Below are positions 1 through 12,310 of a stretch of DNA of 64,000 nucleotides, piece by piece. Source of the DNA: Meghimatium bilineatum (lineage: Eukaryota; Mollusca; Gastropoda; Stylommatophora; Philomycidae); NCBI GenBank assembly GCA_034231615.1, contig CM067322.1, positions 69,425,354-69,489,353 of the forward strand. The letters run 5' to 3'. The notes beneath the pieces are model-generated. The model ran no database searches and had not been told where the DNA came from. It was given only the letters and a program-made list of their open reading frames with translations. The translations under genes and the position numbers were made by a program. How positions within the stretch are numbered: position 1 is the first letter of the stretch; every line of letters starts with the position of its first letter.

Positions 1-335
1 TGTGAGTACAACATTATTAGTATTATTATTAATGTGAGTACAGCATTATTAGTATTATTATTGTGAGTACAACATTATTAGTATTATTATTAATGTGAGT
101 ACAACATTATTAGTATTATTATTGTGAGTACAACATTATTAGTATTATTATTAATGTGAGTACAACATTATTAGTATTATTAATGTGAGTACAACATTAT
201 TAGTATTATTATTAATGTGAGTACACCATTATTAGTATTATTATTATTGTGAGTACAACATTATTAGTATTATTATTAATGTGAGTACAACAAGATGGCA
301 TTAAATGTGAGTACAACAATATTAGTTTTTAAATA
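1..335. repeat. AT-rich minisatellite, ~29-32 bp unit
   Basis: Tandem copies of a unit built on TGTGAGTACAACATTATTAG followed by a variable number of TATTATT steps. About ten units are visible and the array probably continues left of the window. It lies in a PALS1 intron just downstream of the HOOK exon. The length variation between units is in the ATT-rich part, as expected for slippage. Confidence 0.9.
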
Positions 336-366
336 ACCTTGAAATATTGAGGAAACTGCATCTAAC

Positions 367-494
367 CTTCAGATGAGCCACTGTACAAAGATTTCTTCTT
401 TTTCCTCTTCTTTCGATCTTTTCTCCCACAAGCACAAACCCTGTTTTTTCGCTTATTCTCTTTGTTTTCCAACATACATTTCATAGCCTCACGC
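367..494 (-). CDS. PALS1: PALS1 exon: HOOK region after SH3
   Basis: The exon continues the SH3 exon: its first base G completes the codon CA|G, giving the join FTEQ-REAMK, and vertebrate PALS1 reads FQQQREAMKQ at the same place. It then runs through a lysine/arginine-rich stretch ending KKRKKKKSLYSGSSE. This is the HOOK linker between SH3 and guanylate kinase, a region known in MAGUKs to control the SH3-GK interaction and to bind protein 4.1. The acceptor is TCACAG and the donor GAAG|GTTAGA. It holds 42 codons and ends after the first base of a codon. The guanylate kinase exons are expected left of the window. Confidence 0.93.
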
Positions 495-2633
495 CTGTGA
501 TATAAAAATAATGACTATATTACAATAAAAATAATTAATTGGGATAAATTACTAGAAATCTGGAATATTTTTTAGAAACAAATAGCTAAATAGTTAGAAT
601 AATAATAACTTCTAGTCACTAGATAAATTGTATTATTCACATTATTCTTGTTAAAAGTCTTCCATAGATCAACATGACACAATGGTTTATTTAAAAACCG
701 GTTTGACGCATATGTTTACTGTATGTTCATATTTTTGTTGATATAGTTAATGCTGCGTAACATTTCTTAATACAGTAAACATGAGGATTATGATGAAACA
801 ATCATTTTAGCTGTGAGCAGGTAACTCTGACAATCCTGACAATGTATTGCAGACAAAAGCACATGTTTCTCTCAGTTGTGTAACTGAGGTGATACCTGAA
901 CTCATTTAAGGTTGTTGCAAAGGTATGGTTGTGTAAGGGAGGTTTATGGATGCATATTTAGTCCACGAAGGGAGGCACAGTACATACATCTGGATCAACT
1001 ATTTCATCATTCTTCTGTCAGATTTGTTGACTCATACACAGTGCTGACAAATCTAGCATTCCTGCCCTAAAGGATAACTGTACAATGTCTTTTGACAGAC
1101 ATCTTTTCGCCATCCATGGGATTATTTGATAGAAGACAAAAGTAATAAATTGAGACAAGATGTTACAATGATAACTTTTTTTTACAGGTGACAAGTTGTC
1201 AGCCTATCCCTCAACTTTTCTTAGTAGCCTCGTGCGGCATGCCTGGAAAGAAAGACCCTATTCTTTGCATCATGAACTAGATATAAGTTCAGCATTAATT
1301 TAATGGATGCATGTGCTCAATTGTGAACATCTTACTCATTGGGTATCATGATGTCTGTGTTTATTGCTCCGGTCTACTTTACCTGAACAAAATGCACCCA
1401 CCCACCTTGCTGCACAAAGTTGTATATTCCAGAGGATTTGTTAATTATACTTATGAGAGATGGTAGCAGGCCTTCTTTTGCATGGCTTTCATATTGGTCT
1501 CAAGCCCTGTGGGTCTTAACAGCGAGTCTTCCCAAGAAAATTGTTTTGGGACACATTCTGTGACAGTATTGCAAGCTGTATTTATTGGGAGGCCAGAGAT
1601 TTGTTTGTCTGGGTGCAAAAAAATCTCACTCCATCAGTCCTCAAAATCTAAGTGTGATCCCTAAAGTGTTAGGCATTAGCATGGTCTTCAAATATGATTG
1701 CTTCCAGGATGTACCACTAATAAGTAATTTTAAAATATCGGTTATTTGATAACCTAGTCTTTTCAGAAAAGCAACGCATGCCACATTCTTGAAATGTGAT
1801 ATGCATTAACATAAAAACTGTTATAGTTTATTTTAAAAATGAGTAGATTCTTGAATTTTTAAAAATGTGTGATCTTGGAAAAAAGTTATCCAAAACATCC
1901 AACTCTGTTACATTTGTGTATGCTTCAAGCATTATTATGGACAAGTTCATCTAATTATGTTTGAGCAAAAAACCAAAAAAAATCTATATTTAAGATTGTG
2001 ATAATAAAATTTTGTTCTCTAAAGGTTGACCAATAGACCCAGGTTTTGAATTCACTTGTGCCTCATGGTTTGAAATAAGAAAAAACTCCCATGGTTCATG
2101 TGTTACAAAATAAATGTCCAACATCACGCAATGTCTTCATCAGTAAATGTATTTACAAAATTCTCTAAAAGAGAAATTGCTTTTTTTCAAGTTTATATGC
2201 CAATATGAATAAAACATATCCTGAAAACAGCGGTCACATCTCCATCTATCATACATATTTGTAAGAATTAATAATATCAAATGTTGAACTGTGTGTAGAA
2301 TACCATATTTCTTGAAGAAATGTTATGTTTTCTTAATTTGAATATACTGTAAAAGTTCATCATAATTCATATCAATATTGTGTCAACAAACAGTCATGCA
2401 GAAGAAGCAAAATAATATGCATATTTATCACACAGTGATGTTATCTAGAAAATCCCTACCACATCACTTATGGAAACCAGTTTGTAACAATTTCTATGTT
2501 TTTAATACATATTCCTTTAAAGTACCAATTAATCTTCTGAATGTAATTAATCATGCATGTCACATGTAAGCAATACAAACTGTTAATGTTGTGAAGAATA
2601 GCTATGAAGCATGAATACAATTCAAAAACATAC
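495..2633 (-). other. PALS1 intron, no recognised content
   Basis: AT-rich unique-looking sequence between the HOOK and SH3 exons. I found no exon, RNA gene or recognisable mobile element. The open frames in it are short and match nothing known to me. Confidence 0.6.
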
Positions 2634-2836
2634 TGTTCAGTGAAAGACTTGCTAGGTATAAGTCCTGCCAAGGATTGATCTTCCTCCTCTCCTTCCCTAA
2701 AGGCTTGCCACCAGTTGGGATCATCAAGAGCTATAGCATGTAACAAGTCTCCTTTCATGAAGCTGATACCAAGCTCTCGACATGGGATGTATGGATCATC
2801 TTCGGGCTCGTATGAGAATAAAGCTCTTAAATGCAT
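2634..2836 (-). CDS. PALS1: PALS1 exon: SH3 domain
   Basis: 67 codons plus two bases encode a MAGUK p55-type SH3 domain. It starts [20 protein letters not shown] and contains [24 protein letters not shown] and [10 protein letters not shown]. In PALS1 the SH3 packs with the PDZ and GK domains to hold the Crumbs C-terminal tail. The acceptor is CTGTTTAG and the donor ACA|GTATGT, close to consensus. The exon begins in phase 0, matching the phase-0 end of the upstream PDZ-tail exon. It is nearly collinear with vertebrate PALS1, so the assignment is firm. Confidence 0.96.
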
Positions 2837-5184
2837 CTAAACAGAAGTTGATAATATATTAATCACAATGCATGATTAGCAACAGATTTTTACAAAAATA
2901 TGTATTGCAAAGTGTGTCTAAAGTAAACAATAATGCTAGCTATCATTTACACTGTTAATAAATTTGACACAATTTTGACAGAAAAATAAATAAGTAGACC
3001 CTAATATAAATAACTTGATATCTAAGCAGGCAATACTAGACAATTGATTACTTTTCTATTATTCTCATAAATAACAATTAAATAGTTACCGTTAAATTCC
3101 GTGTATAACCCGAGAATTTTTGGACAATAAACAGAGATGACTTCATACTCTTCGTCTTATAATTGAGTAACATCAAATTTAAAAAAAAAATTACGTCCAA
3201 ATCACAGTAAAAAAGGAGAAAAACACTTTAAAAAAAATGCCAGTGACAACTCACATGTCCCGATATATTAAGCCAGGATAAAATGACTAGGGCTCTCCAA
3301 CAATCTAGAGCGTACTACCATACTGCTAAGCCTCTAATTACATTAATTTCTATATATCATACAATATTTCCTTCGAAACCTCCGATATTTCTTGATAAAA
3401 CTCACTTACTAGGTCTATATCGTTATTTCCGACATGCCATGCCCGCCATTTTTACTGAGCTTAATTTCCCCGGAAATGCTATTTTTAGCAATGGGTATTA
3501 CCGTTTTTTATATATTGACCAAAATATGGTAATGGTCTGTGAAAAAACGAAATATGGTAGCCTAAGCTGATCTACCAGTAACACATGTTTATCATCAAGG
3601 CCCAGTCTTGTTTGTGTAGGGAAACACCGACTACCAGTAGTCTAAACACTGTCACACACTTTCATTTTGGGTAAAGCAAATGTTACAACAGTTACTGACC
3701 GTCTACTAGGCTATAAGACCTGTGTACAGAAAATGTAAAAACACATCAAAGGCAGATTTTGAGTATTTCCGTGCATGTGCTGGTCGGCCTTGCCAATTTT
3801 TAACATGCGACTCCAAGTATATAAATAGGGACCAAGACAATAATCAGAAACATAAAGAATGAAGTCCTAATTAATTCTGTACAGAGGTCTTTTTCTACAT
3901 TCAACGGTCTTGCACAAACACGGTCTTGCACAAACATGTAACTGACATCCAAAACTTTGCTACTTAGGCAGTGTTGGGGGGATGGCGGAGAGAAATAAAT
4001 AGTGAAACTCATCTGAGCTGTGCCTCATGTTTATATTACTGTATAAGGTAAACATACAGGTCACACAAAGTTCAAACTCGTTGTTAAGTTCAAACTGTTG
4101 ATTCTGTATCTTTTAAAAACAAAGCCGGGGAATGACTGTCTGCAATATTTTTGTGAGAACTCGGTGGCAAATACCGGTAGTTACATACTGGTACTCTGTA
4201 TATTCTGTTAATTAGTCCAGCCCACTGAGGCTGAAGATGGACTACTGGCCCTACCCATTTCAATCGGCTCAACCAATCCACGTTTCCCTCACATTATGTG
4301 ATGCCATTCAGATAAGTGACTAAAATGTAATCTTTCTTTATAGAAGATTTGAAACGGGTTCCAAATCACAACACATCATAGGCATTTTGTAGTAAAATTG
4401 CACCGTAATTGATTCCCTCCCCCAACCACTGTACATTTAGTGGAAGAAGAGATCAATTTCACAATCCTCTGTTATGTTTATTTTATTACCGTATTCTCCC
4501 CACATGGTAAACATAACCAGGAACAAAGTTCAAACTCTTCTGTATCTTATAAAAACAAACGTGATCTTGCTGTCTTGCCTTTCATCATTTCCCACTTAAA
4601 CGTCACTGTCAGAAGCCAGTGACATAATAGTTACGTAGTAATTACTATTCACTAGCGCTGTTCCGCGTCATAACGTCCAGACACCCAACACAGACAATTC
4701 ATTCAGGAAAAACTTTGTTCCCCAAAGTCTTGCCACCTCATAAACCGTCTATAGTCATGGATAGGGAAGTCAGCCTACCGGGTATTCATTATTTTCGGAT
4801 ATATTGATCCAGAATACAGTAGCCACCGGGGTTTCATTCCTTGATTCATTCAAGTTACGTGAGTGAAGCAAATGAAAGGAATGCTATTTTCTTAGAGTTG
4901 CAAAAGTTTGTGTTAATTTCCATTTAGCATGTCGGTTCTTTCTTATGATGATGAAGTTCATTATTGCCGGCTTTGTTAAGTTGGGGATGTCGGTCTATAG
5001 TCGGACTTTCGACTTTCTCCACTTTTGGGAAGGGATAGTTAGGTTATCGGCCTACAATCGGATGGGTTTATATTCAGAATTTAACGGTAAGTTTAGAACA
5101 TATGTATATATTTAAAGAAAATTATTTGTACCAATAGTATACTTTTCTGTGATAAAATAATAAAATAATGACTGATGACTTGTG
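2837..5184. other. PALS1 intron with a diverged direct repeat
   Basis: No exon or mobile-element protein is recognised. Two diverged copies of a ~95 bp segment (about 4027-4120 and 4466-4560) share AAGTTCAAACT, TTCTGTATCTT and GGTAAACATA in the same order. They could be a local duplication or two pieces of an unnamed repeat. Confidence 0.4.
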
Positions 5185-5360
5185 GAAAGGATCAGAGACC
5201 ATTAGAAAGAGAAATAAGAAATGGCACTGGAAATGTATAATATAAAGATAGCTGGCAGATAGCATTATAAGACTGGCATTGTTCTAAAACCAGCAAGGAA
5301 TAAGGAAAACATAAAGAAGACAACTGAACAACTGAAGAAGAAACAGGCAGGAGTAAGATC
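5185..5360 (+). mobile_element. Possible LINE C-terminal fragment
   Basis: One frame reads roughly IRKRNKKWHWK, then LADSIIRLALF and NQQGIRKT with stops. This resembles the RKRKWxWIGHTLR...ADSITRQALSWNQQG block near the C-terminus of a common animal LINE RT family. It is short and decayed, so the call is tentative. Confidence 0.3.
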
Positions 5361-5598
5361 AAAGGTTGAAAAGGGCATGTCTTGGACCACCAAGACAGAT
5401 GCACTAGCTAGCAAATAAACAAAAAAAAATGTTTGATGTAAAAGTAAGACCAAACGGTTTAGATGGATGAAAGAAGATGAAAATAATTAGATGTTTGTTG
5501 AAGGACTGTGTATTGCAGGAGTTGAAAGGTTATTAGACAGATTTGTGGGTCGAAAGAATATTAATACATAGTTAAGATAAAATATGCATTTTACTTAC

Positions 5599-5682
5599 AA
5601 CTTTATTTGATCTTTGTACATTTTCTGAGGAAGAGTGACAGCCAGGAATGATCATAAATGTAATAGTGCCTGACATATTTGC
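5599..5682 (-). CDS. PALS1: PALS1 exon: last strand of PDZ and PDZ-SH3 linker
   Basis: A small exon of 28 codons, phase 0 at both ends. It begins ANMSGTITFMIIPG, which aligns with SDMHGTLTFVLIPS, the last beta strand of the human PALS1 PDZ, and continues with a serine-rich linker. The acceptor is TTTCCAG and the donor GTT|GTAAGT. It fits exactly between the exon ending NDVSEML and the one starting MHLRALF. It is too short to find without the domain context, but the join restores a complete PDZ domain. Confidence 0.92.
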
Positions 5683-6599
5683 CTGGAAATATGAACAAAG
5701 AGACACGATCATTATGACATGCATCTATCGAATAAAGCATGTTTCTATTGTCATTGAAGTGAAAGAAAATGTTTATAATGAGGGAAATATGATAATGTAA
5801 ATAACACAAGCCCACAGAGAATGTAGAAAATATCTAACATTCAATTGTACATCACACTGTTATCAGCTTACAGCATGGCTAGAAGCAACAAATAGTTGAG
5901 TGGAGTGCTCTATGATGACTTTATATACAGGATATACAGAGAGACTGGTAAATCAACATTGAACTGGAACTGTCTGCACAATGTATTTTTTGAGACATGG
6001 ATTGGAGCTTCTATGGACTCATCCAGTGTGAGTGGATGATAAAATTGTAACTTATGATAGCTTTTGTCTTGTCCTTGATCCACCAGTAACAGTCAATTCT
6101 TGATGACTTCAATGTTATAGTACCATACTGTGGTTCTTTTCAATTGCTTATGATTGCGGTATAGCATGTTCTCAATGCCCAACTTGGGTGCTTTCGAAGA
6201 AAGGTGTTGAAAGTATTTTTATTAAATCTGGTAAAAATAAATATTAAAAACTGGGGATTTGTAATTGATTGAAGTGTACCCAGCAACGGCAGCAAATATA
6301 CTTTCCACTTGCTAACAAGAGAAGGGGAAAAGTTGGTAAATAAAGTTGCCGCATGCATGCTAAACATTAAAAAAGAACTACCACCATAACATTGAAAGAA
6401 CAAAAATTAAAAAAAGTTAATGAAAACTGGATCAATGCACAATGTGACTATTAAAAACAACATGACATGGGGTAATAGTGAAACAGCATTAAAAGAAAAT
6501 CACACAGCAAATAAAATCCAAGATTTCTATTACAGACGGCAAAAATGGAATAATAATGAATATACAAGATTTTTGATGAGATAGAATATTGTAGAGTTG
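5683..6599. other. PALS1 intron, unassigned
   Basis: No exon or clear element. A minus-strand open frame of 87 codons at 6140-6403 matches no family I know and has no convincing splice sites, so it is not called. Confidence 0.4.
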
Positions 6600-7281
6600 T
6601 CTATTGTCTACTCCCAGGTGGAAGCTGGTTGCATCCACACTTGCTGTTAAGCGTAGGGTGGGAGCTGAAAGTTTCTATTCAAGGCCAGATGTGACATCTG
6701 AGTCATAACAAGTCCATTTTTGTGGATTGTGGTCATGATGCTATCAATCCATCTTTCTCGGTCTTCCCTTTGCTCTGTATCCAGCTGATTGTTTATTATA
6801 AGCTCTCAGTGGTACCAAATTGGCTTGAGTCCATTCTCATAAGGTGACCAAACCACTTTATCTGCCGATGTTTAATATACTCGATACAAGGCATTATTCC
6901 TACTCTTTTTCTGATATCCTCGTTTCTTACTCTGTCCAGTTTGGTGACTATAGCTGCTTTTCTTAAACACTTCATCTCACATGTGATGATTTTTCTCTGC
7001 TGCGAGGTTGTTAAAAACCATGTTTGACACTGGTAACAACATGTTGGTATGAAAATTGTAGATATTATTTGTCTTTTAATGCTCATATTGATCTTTGGGT
7101 GAAATAGTGAAAGTTGATATGTCACTGCGTTTGCCTTCTGACATCTTGATTCCATTTCTCTGTCTAGTTTCCCATTTTCTGAAAAAACACTTCCTAAATA
7201 TTTGAATTCTTTTGTTTGTTTCACTGCTGAATTGTCTATTGTGATATCTATTGTTGTTGGTAACGTCCATCTTTTGTATGT
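6600..7281 (-). mobile_element. RTE-like LINE, C-terminal part and 3' end
   Basis: The minus strand reads the tail of a LINE polymerase: EFKYLGSVFSENGKLDREM, then PTCCYQCQTWFLT, CEMKCLRKAA, RVRNEDIRKRVG and IKHRQIKWFGHLMRM. The GRPRKRW-like basic block and the end of the protein follow in another frame. The reverse transcriptase core is missing, as in a 5'-truncated copy. It lies in a PALS1 intron, in the same orientation as the gene, and converges with a plus-strand LINE from 7390. The last ~220 bp match 39920-40150. Confidence 0.8.
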
Positions 7282-7389
7282 TATATAACATAGAGAGTTA
7301 TATAACGAAATAGTACAAAATAATGAAATACTAAACGATACCTGACTAAATAACAGAGAAGCAGGAGACAAGTGACATAGTAAGAAATA

Positions 7390-8995
7390 AGTGGAAGAAG
7401 AAGTTAGCTCATGGAAAATTAGAAAATCTCCAGAAATGGACAACATCCCATTGGAGTTGCTGATACATGGAGGAGAAGAATTGCTTAATGTTATGACAAT
7501 AATATCTCTGAAGATTTGGTCTATGAAAAAATGGCCTGAAAGATAGGTGCAGTCACTACAAATATCACTTTCCCCCCCAAAAAGAAAATTTGAAGTCGTG
7601 TAAAAACTATAGAACAATTAATCTTATTTCACATCCAAGTAAAGTTAAGCTGTGGATTATACTCAATGGATTCAATTATAAAGTGGAAGAAACCTTGGCA
7701 GAAGAAGAAGCTGGATTCAGGAAGAACAAAGATACAGTAGAACAAATTGTCATTCTACACCTAATAAGTGAAAAGCACTTACAACATTAACACAATCTAT
7801 TCCATAACTTTATTTGATTTCACCAAAGGATTTGATTGTGTTTGGCATACAGGTCTGTGAAATACTATGAGAGAGTTTAATTTTGACAAAATCATTGTCA
7901 TAATAGAGGCACTATATAGATACAAAAAGTGCGGTGTTCATAGACAATGAAATCTGTTCATTTTTCAGAACTAATGTTGCATGCAATAAGATGCTTACTT
8001 TTACCAACACTATTTAACATTTAGAGGCAATCATGAGATTAATTCCATTCAACAACATCGATTGGTGGTCGCCAAATTTCTAATCTCTGATTCGCTGATG
8101 ACATCAATCTGATGGCAACAAATTGAGGCAGAACTACAAGAGTTAATAACAAGACTGGAACTATAAGTAAAAAACTTGGCATGGAGGTCAATACAAATAA
8201 GAGTAAAATTTTGGTAAATAGGAGTACTAAGGTAACCCCAACCAATATAAATCTTAACAATTGAAGGCTTGAGGAGGTTTCGATGTTTACTTATCTGGGA
8301 GTCCAGATTAGTGGTGATAGTGAATCAACAGCTGAAGTTAAGAAAAGACTGACAATGGCCATGAAAAGATTAACCACCATTTGGAAAAGCAGGATCACCA
8401 TCCATGTTAAGATTTACCTATATAAATCTTTGGTTTTGTCAATATTTCTATATAGCTGTGAGACTTGGACTCTAACTGTGGACTTAGAATAATTCAGGCG
8501 TTTGAAAACAAATGATATAAATGTGAGAACGTGATATCTACAGAGAACATTAAGACTAATGTGCTAGTGCATGGTAAAATTAATGTATTAGCAGTTATTA
8601 GATGTGAACTCTCATCACCACTGTACCACAACATATGTCCTTCATTTGTTGTAAGCTAGCCAAATTTTTTTCATCTAACCTCCGCTAGGCCTAGTATATG
8701 TCATTGATTTCTATCAAGTTCGAATTCGGTTCAACAAGAACCAGTTAACAATTGTGAAACTTCATAAACTCCAGTGGTACTGGCATGTGATGAAACATTC
8801 TTCAATGACAAGAGATGTTCTTCAAGGTACAGTGAAGAGTGGAAGAAGACAATATGGCTGGATAATATGAAAGACTGGAAAGGGTGTGAAATTTCCAAAC
8901 TCATCAGGGTGGTGGAGGATAGAGATACCTGGAGATCTTTCTGCATCACATGGCTCAATGTGACAACCCTACGACCATGATGGGCTATGGGTTTT
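7390..8995 (+). mobile_element. Decayed LINE with RT core and C-terminus
   Basis: Plus-strand remains of an endonuclease-RT LINE. In order: EEEAGFRKNKDTVEQI (7696-7750), a FIDFTKGFD-like block (about 7811), MFTYLGVQISGDSES (8283), IFLYSCETWTLT (about 8440), and the C-terminal block around LQGTVKSGRR with the typical end near TTLRP (8760-8985). Many stops and frame changes break it. The endonuclease part is absent. It belongs to the same family as 53050-54730. Confidence 0.8.
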
Positions 8996-9042
8996 ATTAT
9001 TATAAGCTGGCAGCATCCTATTTGTAATCTAAATATTTCTAT

Positions 9043-9300
9043 TTAGTGTTTGCGTTCAAGGGAGTTGATGACGTCTTCTATAGATGGTGTAGATAGATGG
9101 TGGTAAAGTTGTTTTCCTATATCTGCTGTTACCCATGCATTAAGCCACTCCTCCATGCAACTGTTTTTGATAAAAATTTTTTTTACTGTTGTCATATGTA
9201 ATGGTTGTTTAACTTGTGACATTGAGGCCACTTGTTGTGTTAACTTATCTACTTCTTCTTTGAAGGATATAAAAACATGTCCTGGTTTCGACTGCATGTT
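9043..9300 (-). mobile_element. RNase H-bearing LINE remnant
   Basis: 84 codons open on the minus strand, ending WVTADIGKQLYHHLSTPS then EDVINSLERKH. This resembles the segment after the RNase H domain of I/Jockey-like LINEs (WVTxDIGRxLY...KDPINxLxRKEQ). The rest of the element is not seen. The nearest PALS1 exon begins 184 bp further right and is unrelated to this frame. Confidence 0.5.
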
Positions 9301-9483
9301 AACTGTGCCCCCTGAACACAGAAATCACTACAGTAAAATACTGTATTGATTGTTACATCCTGAATAGATTATGCTAGACACTATAAAACATACTTTTTAT
9401 TTCTTAATGAGCTCATGCATGTATAGAATGTTTTCCCCCCACTTAAATATGAAATATCCTAGAAGTTTCATTCATAAACATAC

Positions 9484-9569
9484 CAGCATTTCTGAAACAT
9501 CATTTATGTTTCTACCTCTCATGTCAATCCCATTGACTTCAAGAATTTCATCTCCTTCATGTAAAAGTC
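9484..9569 (-). CDS. PALS1: PALS1 exon: PDZ domain, central part
   Basis: Encodes [20 protein letters not shown] followed by NINDVSEML, the helix region of the PDZ; human PALS1 has [20 protein letters not shown] here. The first two bases complete the glycine codon begun in the previous exon. The acceptor is CTCTTGCAG and the donor CTG|GTATGT. The PDZ binds the C-terminal ERLI motif of Crumbs. Confidence 0.95.
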
Positions 9570-9719
9570 CTGCAAGAGAATGTGATCAGATCATAAGTTA
9601 CCTTTTGCATAAATTATAAGGCAGTCAAGACTCCATTGTAGAAAAATAATAACACTACTTCTAGCAATGCATAACAATACCTTCATGTATTTACATTGAA
9701 GATGAAAATACAAATCTAC

Positions 9720-10175
9720 CAAGACTGTGCACTTTCCACTTGATTATGTCATACTGCAGACATGAGAGAAGACTCAATATATTTCACCGTAGATGTCTTT
9801 GCAACATAGTAAACATCAGGTGGCAGGACAAAATCACAAACACAGAGGTGATGCAGTGGGCAAAATTATCATCAATAATGGGAATACTCAGAAGCAAATG
9901 ATTAAGATGGCTGGATCATGTGAGAAGAATGAACAACAACCGTATCCCACAGCAGATATTATTTGGCGAGCTATTGGTAGGGAAAAGATATCAAGACAGA
10001 CAACTCTTGAGAAACAAAGATGTGTGCAAGGTCACAATAAAAGATTTTTCTATGACCACAACTGCTGGGGACAAATTGTGGTTGAAGACAGAGGTGCATG
10101 GATTTTAGCAATGTGCAAAAGTACAGAAACAGTTTGTCTGACAAGCTAGAACACAAATAATACATGCATAAGGTA
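9720..10175 (+). mobile_element. LINE C-terminal fragment
   Basis: Reads VNIRWQDKITNTEVMQWAKL, SKWLRWLDHVRRMNNNRIPQ, QILFGELLVGKRYQ and RNKDVCKVTIKDFS. This is a standard LINE C-terminal block (RWQDKITNTEVL...RLRWLGHVRRM...ILFGEL) with frame changes. Only the last part of the polymerase remains. It is a diverged relative of 40960-41320. Confidence 0.72.
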
Positions 10176-10599
10176 AAGATTAATGCAAAACAGCAGTGAC
10201 TAATTTATTCTATAATGTCATAGATAGCTTGTAGTGCCCTTTGCTTTGCCTATGTCAATTGATAAGGACTTATAACCTTTAACTGTTATCACATTTTATT
10301 CTGTGACCAATTAAGACCTAGAGTTATATAGTTATAGACCTCTCAATAGCACAATGCCCATTGCAGCCAATCTTTAAATATAGAATCAGATATGAATAGT
10401 TTGTGTTGGAATCAATTAAACTAAACACACCAGCTTTTGCCAGCTAAACATACCATAAAAATCATTCATAAATGTTCACATTAAAATACAGTAAATGATT
10501 GAGTGACCTATGGCAAGATTAGAGCATTTGTTTGCAGTGGTTAGAACTTTAAATAGATCTATTACATTTTCTATAAATGCATACAATTTTCTTACTAAC

Positions 10600-10675
10600 C
10601 GCTTTTCTCTGCTGCACCCCCTTTAACAATTCTGCCAATAATAACACTCTCTCCTTCATTTTTCACAGTGGCACC
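10600..10675 (-). CDS. PALS1: PALS1 exon: PDZ domain, first part
   Basis: 25 codons plus one base read GATVKNEGESVIIGRIVKGG then AAEKS-G, nearly the human sequence [26 protein letters not shown]. It contains the PDZ carboxylate-binding region. It begins in phase 0 after AG (CTATTTCAG) and ends GCG|GTTAGT. Confidence 0.95.
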
Positions 10676-11318
10676 CTGAAATAGAAAAATAGAATCCCAC
10701 ATCTGTAAATAAAATTAAGAATAATTGTTTATTTTAGCATAATGGTCAGAACTGGAGACAAATATATGCCATACCTTCATGAAAATGTAATTTTAAAAAT
10801 ATATAAATTACAGGTTACCAATACATTTTCATAGACATGTACTCGGTATGAAAAGATTCTACAATGTATCTATTTATGGTGAATCAAAAATTGTTCCCAT
10901 GTATGCAGTAAAAACTTTAATGAAATAAAACCAACTATACAAGGTAAAGAAAACTTTAATATGAACATTAAACCATGCAAGGTAACTTCCATCTGCAGTT
11001 CATCTGACTCTGTCAATTGCAGAAGTAAACAACTCCAAAAATAGCAATACTTTGTCTGATGCTGTGTGCCAACAGTATTATGTTATTTTATTGAAGTCTC
11101 AAAAATGGTGTTAGTGTGATACAAATATGTCTGCCACAGCAATAATGAATTTCCAACAGCTATTTCGTTGTCTTGAAGATAGGAAGTCTGGGAGGCAATC
11201 CAGTTTATTCAAGAACATGGTATTTTGCATGACTTTAGGAAGTGTTCACATGATCATTCAATATCTATGTCATTAGCCAGAAGGCACAATAAATGGAGGT
11301 ACAACAATTAAACCCACA
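10676..11318. other. PALS1 intron, nothing recognised
   Basis: AT-rich sequence without a recognisable exon or element. Confidence 0.4.
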
Positions 11319-11600
11319 TCTCATTCTACAACTACGACAGCCTAATCCTAACCCTAATACCTCATTCTACAACTACGACAGCCTAATCCTAACCCTAATA
11401 CCTCATTCTACAACTACGACAGCCTAATCCTAACCCTAATACCTCATTCTAAAACTACGACAGCCTAATCCTAACCCTAATACCTCATTCTACAACTATG
11501 ACAGCCTAATTCTAACTCTAATATCTCATTCTACAACTAAGACATGATATCTCATTCTTAATCCTAACCCTAATCATAATATCTCATTCTTAAACTAATA
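11319..11600. repeat. 41-bp minisatellite with telomere-like core
   Basis: Four to five tandem units of exactly 41 bp (starts at 11320, 11361, 11402 and so on), then degenerate ones. Each unit contains CTCATTCTACAACTACGACA and CCTAATCCTAACCCTAAT. The second part carries CCCTAA-type telomeric hexamers, one exact and others varied. Confidence 0.88.
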
Positions 11601-11884
11601 CAGCATAATCCCAACCATAATACAGCTGTCTGAAACCATTCCTCAAAAACAACCTCTCCCATAAAGAGATTCCATTAACCTAAATAGTTTTTAAAATACC
11701 CACTAGAACTGACATTTATGACTTAATATCATCAACCATACACACTTAATTAAAAACTAATCACGTCAATGCACCAAATAACAAACCAATTTACAGACGT
11801 CTGTATGCTATAGAAAACCCCGTGAAATAATACTATTTTTGGAGTTGTTTACATTTAGGGTCACTATAGCAGGAAGGACCCATT

Positions 11885-12050
11885 CTGGAAAGTAAAGTCC
11901 ATCACTTTTGGTTGTATCTATCATGCTGAAGTTGGATGTATCAGACAAAAATGTGCAGAATGTAGCTAGGCTGTAAACCATAGTAAAACACATTCCATTA
12001 TCCGACTTTGTCCTGCTAATCTGCAGTAGTGTAAGATTAAATACAGAAGA
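11885..12050 (+). repeat. GAA-tailed SINE-like repeat, diverged copy
   Basis: Shares with the other copies ATGCTGAAGTTGGATGTATC, then AACACATTCCATTATCCGAC, TCCTGCTAATCTGCAG and an ATACAGAAGAA end. It is diverged and lacks a clear TSD. Confidence 0.55.
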
Positions 12051-12129
12051 ACACTACAAATACATTGTAGTTATTCATTAACTGTCGCTAATTCTAAAAC
12101 ACTGCTGTTCCAAAGAAGTTAAAAGTAAG

Positions 12130-12310
12130 ATTACAAATACCATCTTTATACCAACATCATGCTACCAATGTCAGACATGGACACTGACTAAATGAAGAAC
12201 ATAGAGAAATCTTGTCATGTGTGAAATGAGACACTTAAGAAACGCAGTAAATAAAACAGGATATTGGATATGGAGCAAAGCCAACAGAAGCACTATTGTG
12301 ACACTATGAA
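12130..12310 (+). mobile_element. Short RTE-like LINE fragment
   Basis: Reads IFIPTSCYQCQTWTLT then CEMRHLRNAVNKTG, the same block as in 6600-7281 (IFIPTCCYQCQTWFLT...CEMKCLRKAA). Only about 60 codons are visible. Confidence 0.5.

Noticed and set aside
4027-4560. Direct repeats at 4027 and 4466 as LTRs of a small element
   Set aside because: Too short and diverged, with nothing retroelement-like between them.
6140-6403. 87-codon minus frame as the missing PDZ-end exon of PALS1
   Set aside because: It has MHAATLF, but the exon at 5599-5682 (ANMSGTITFMIIPG) fits in sequence, splice sites and phase, and this one does not.
6796-7617. 273-codon minus frame taken as one gene
   Set aside because: Only the part below about 7281 is LINE coding sequence. 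The rest is the antisense of the plus-strand LINE starting near 7390.
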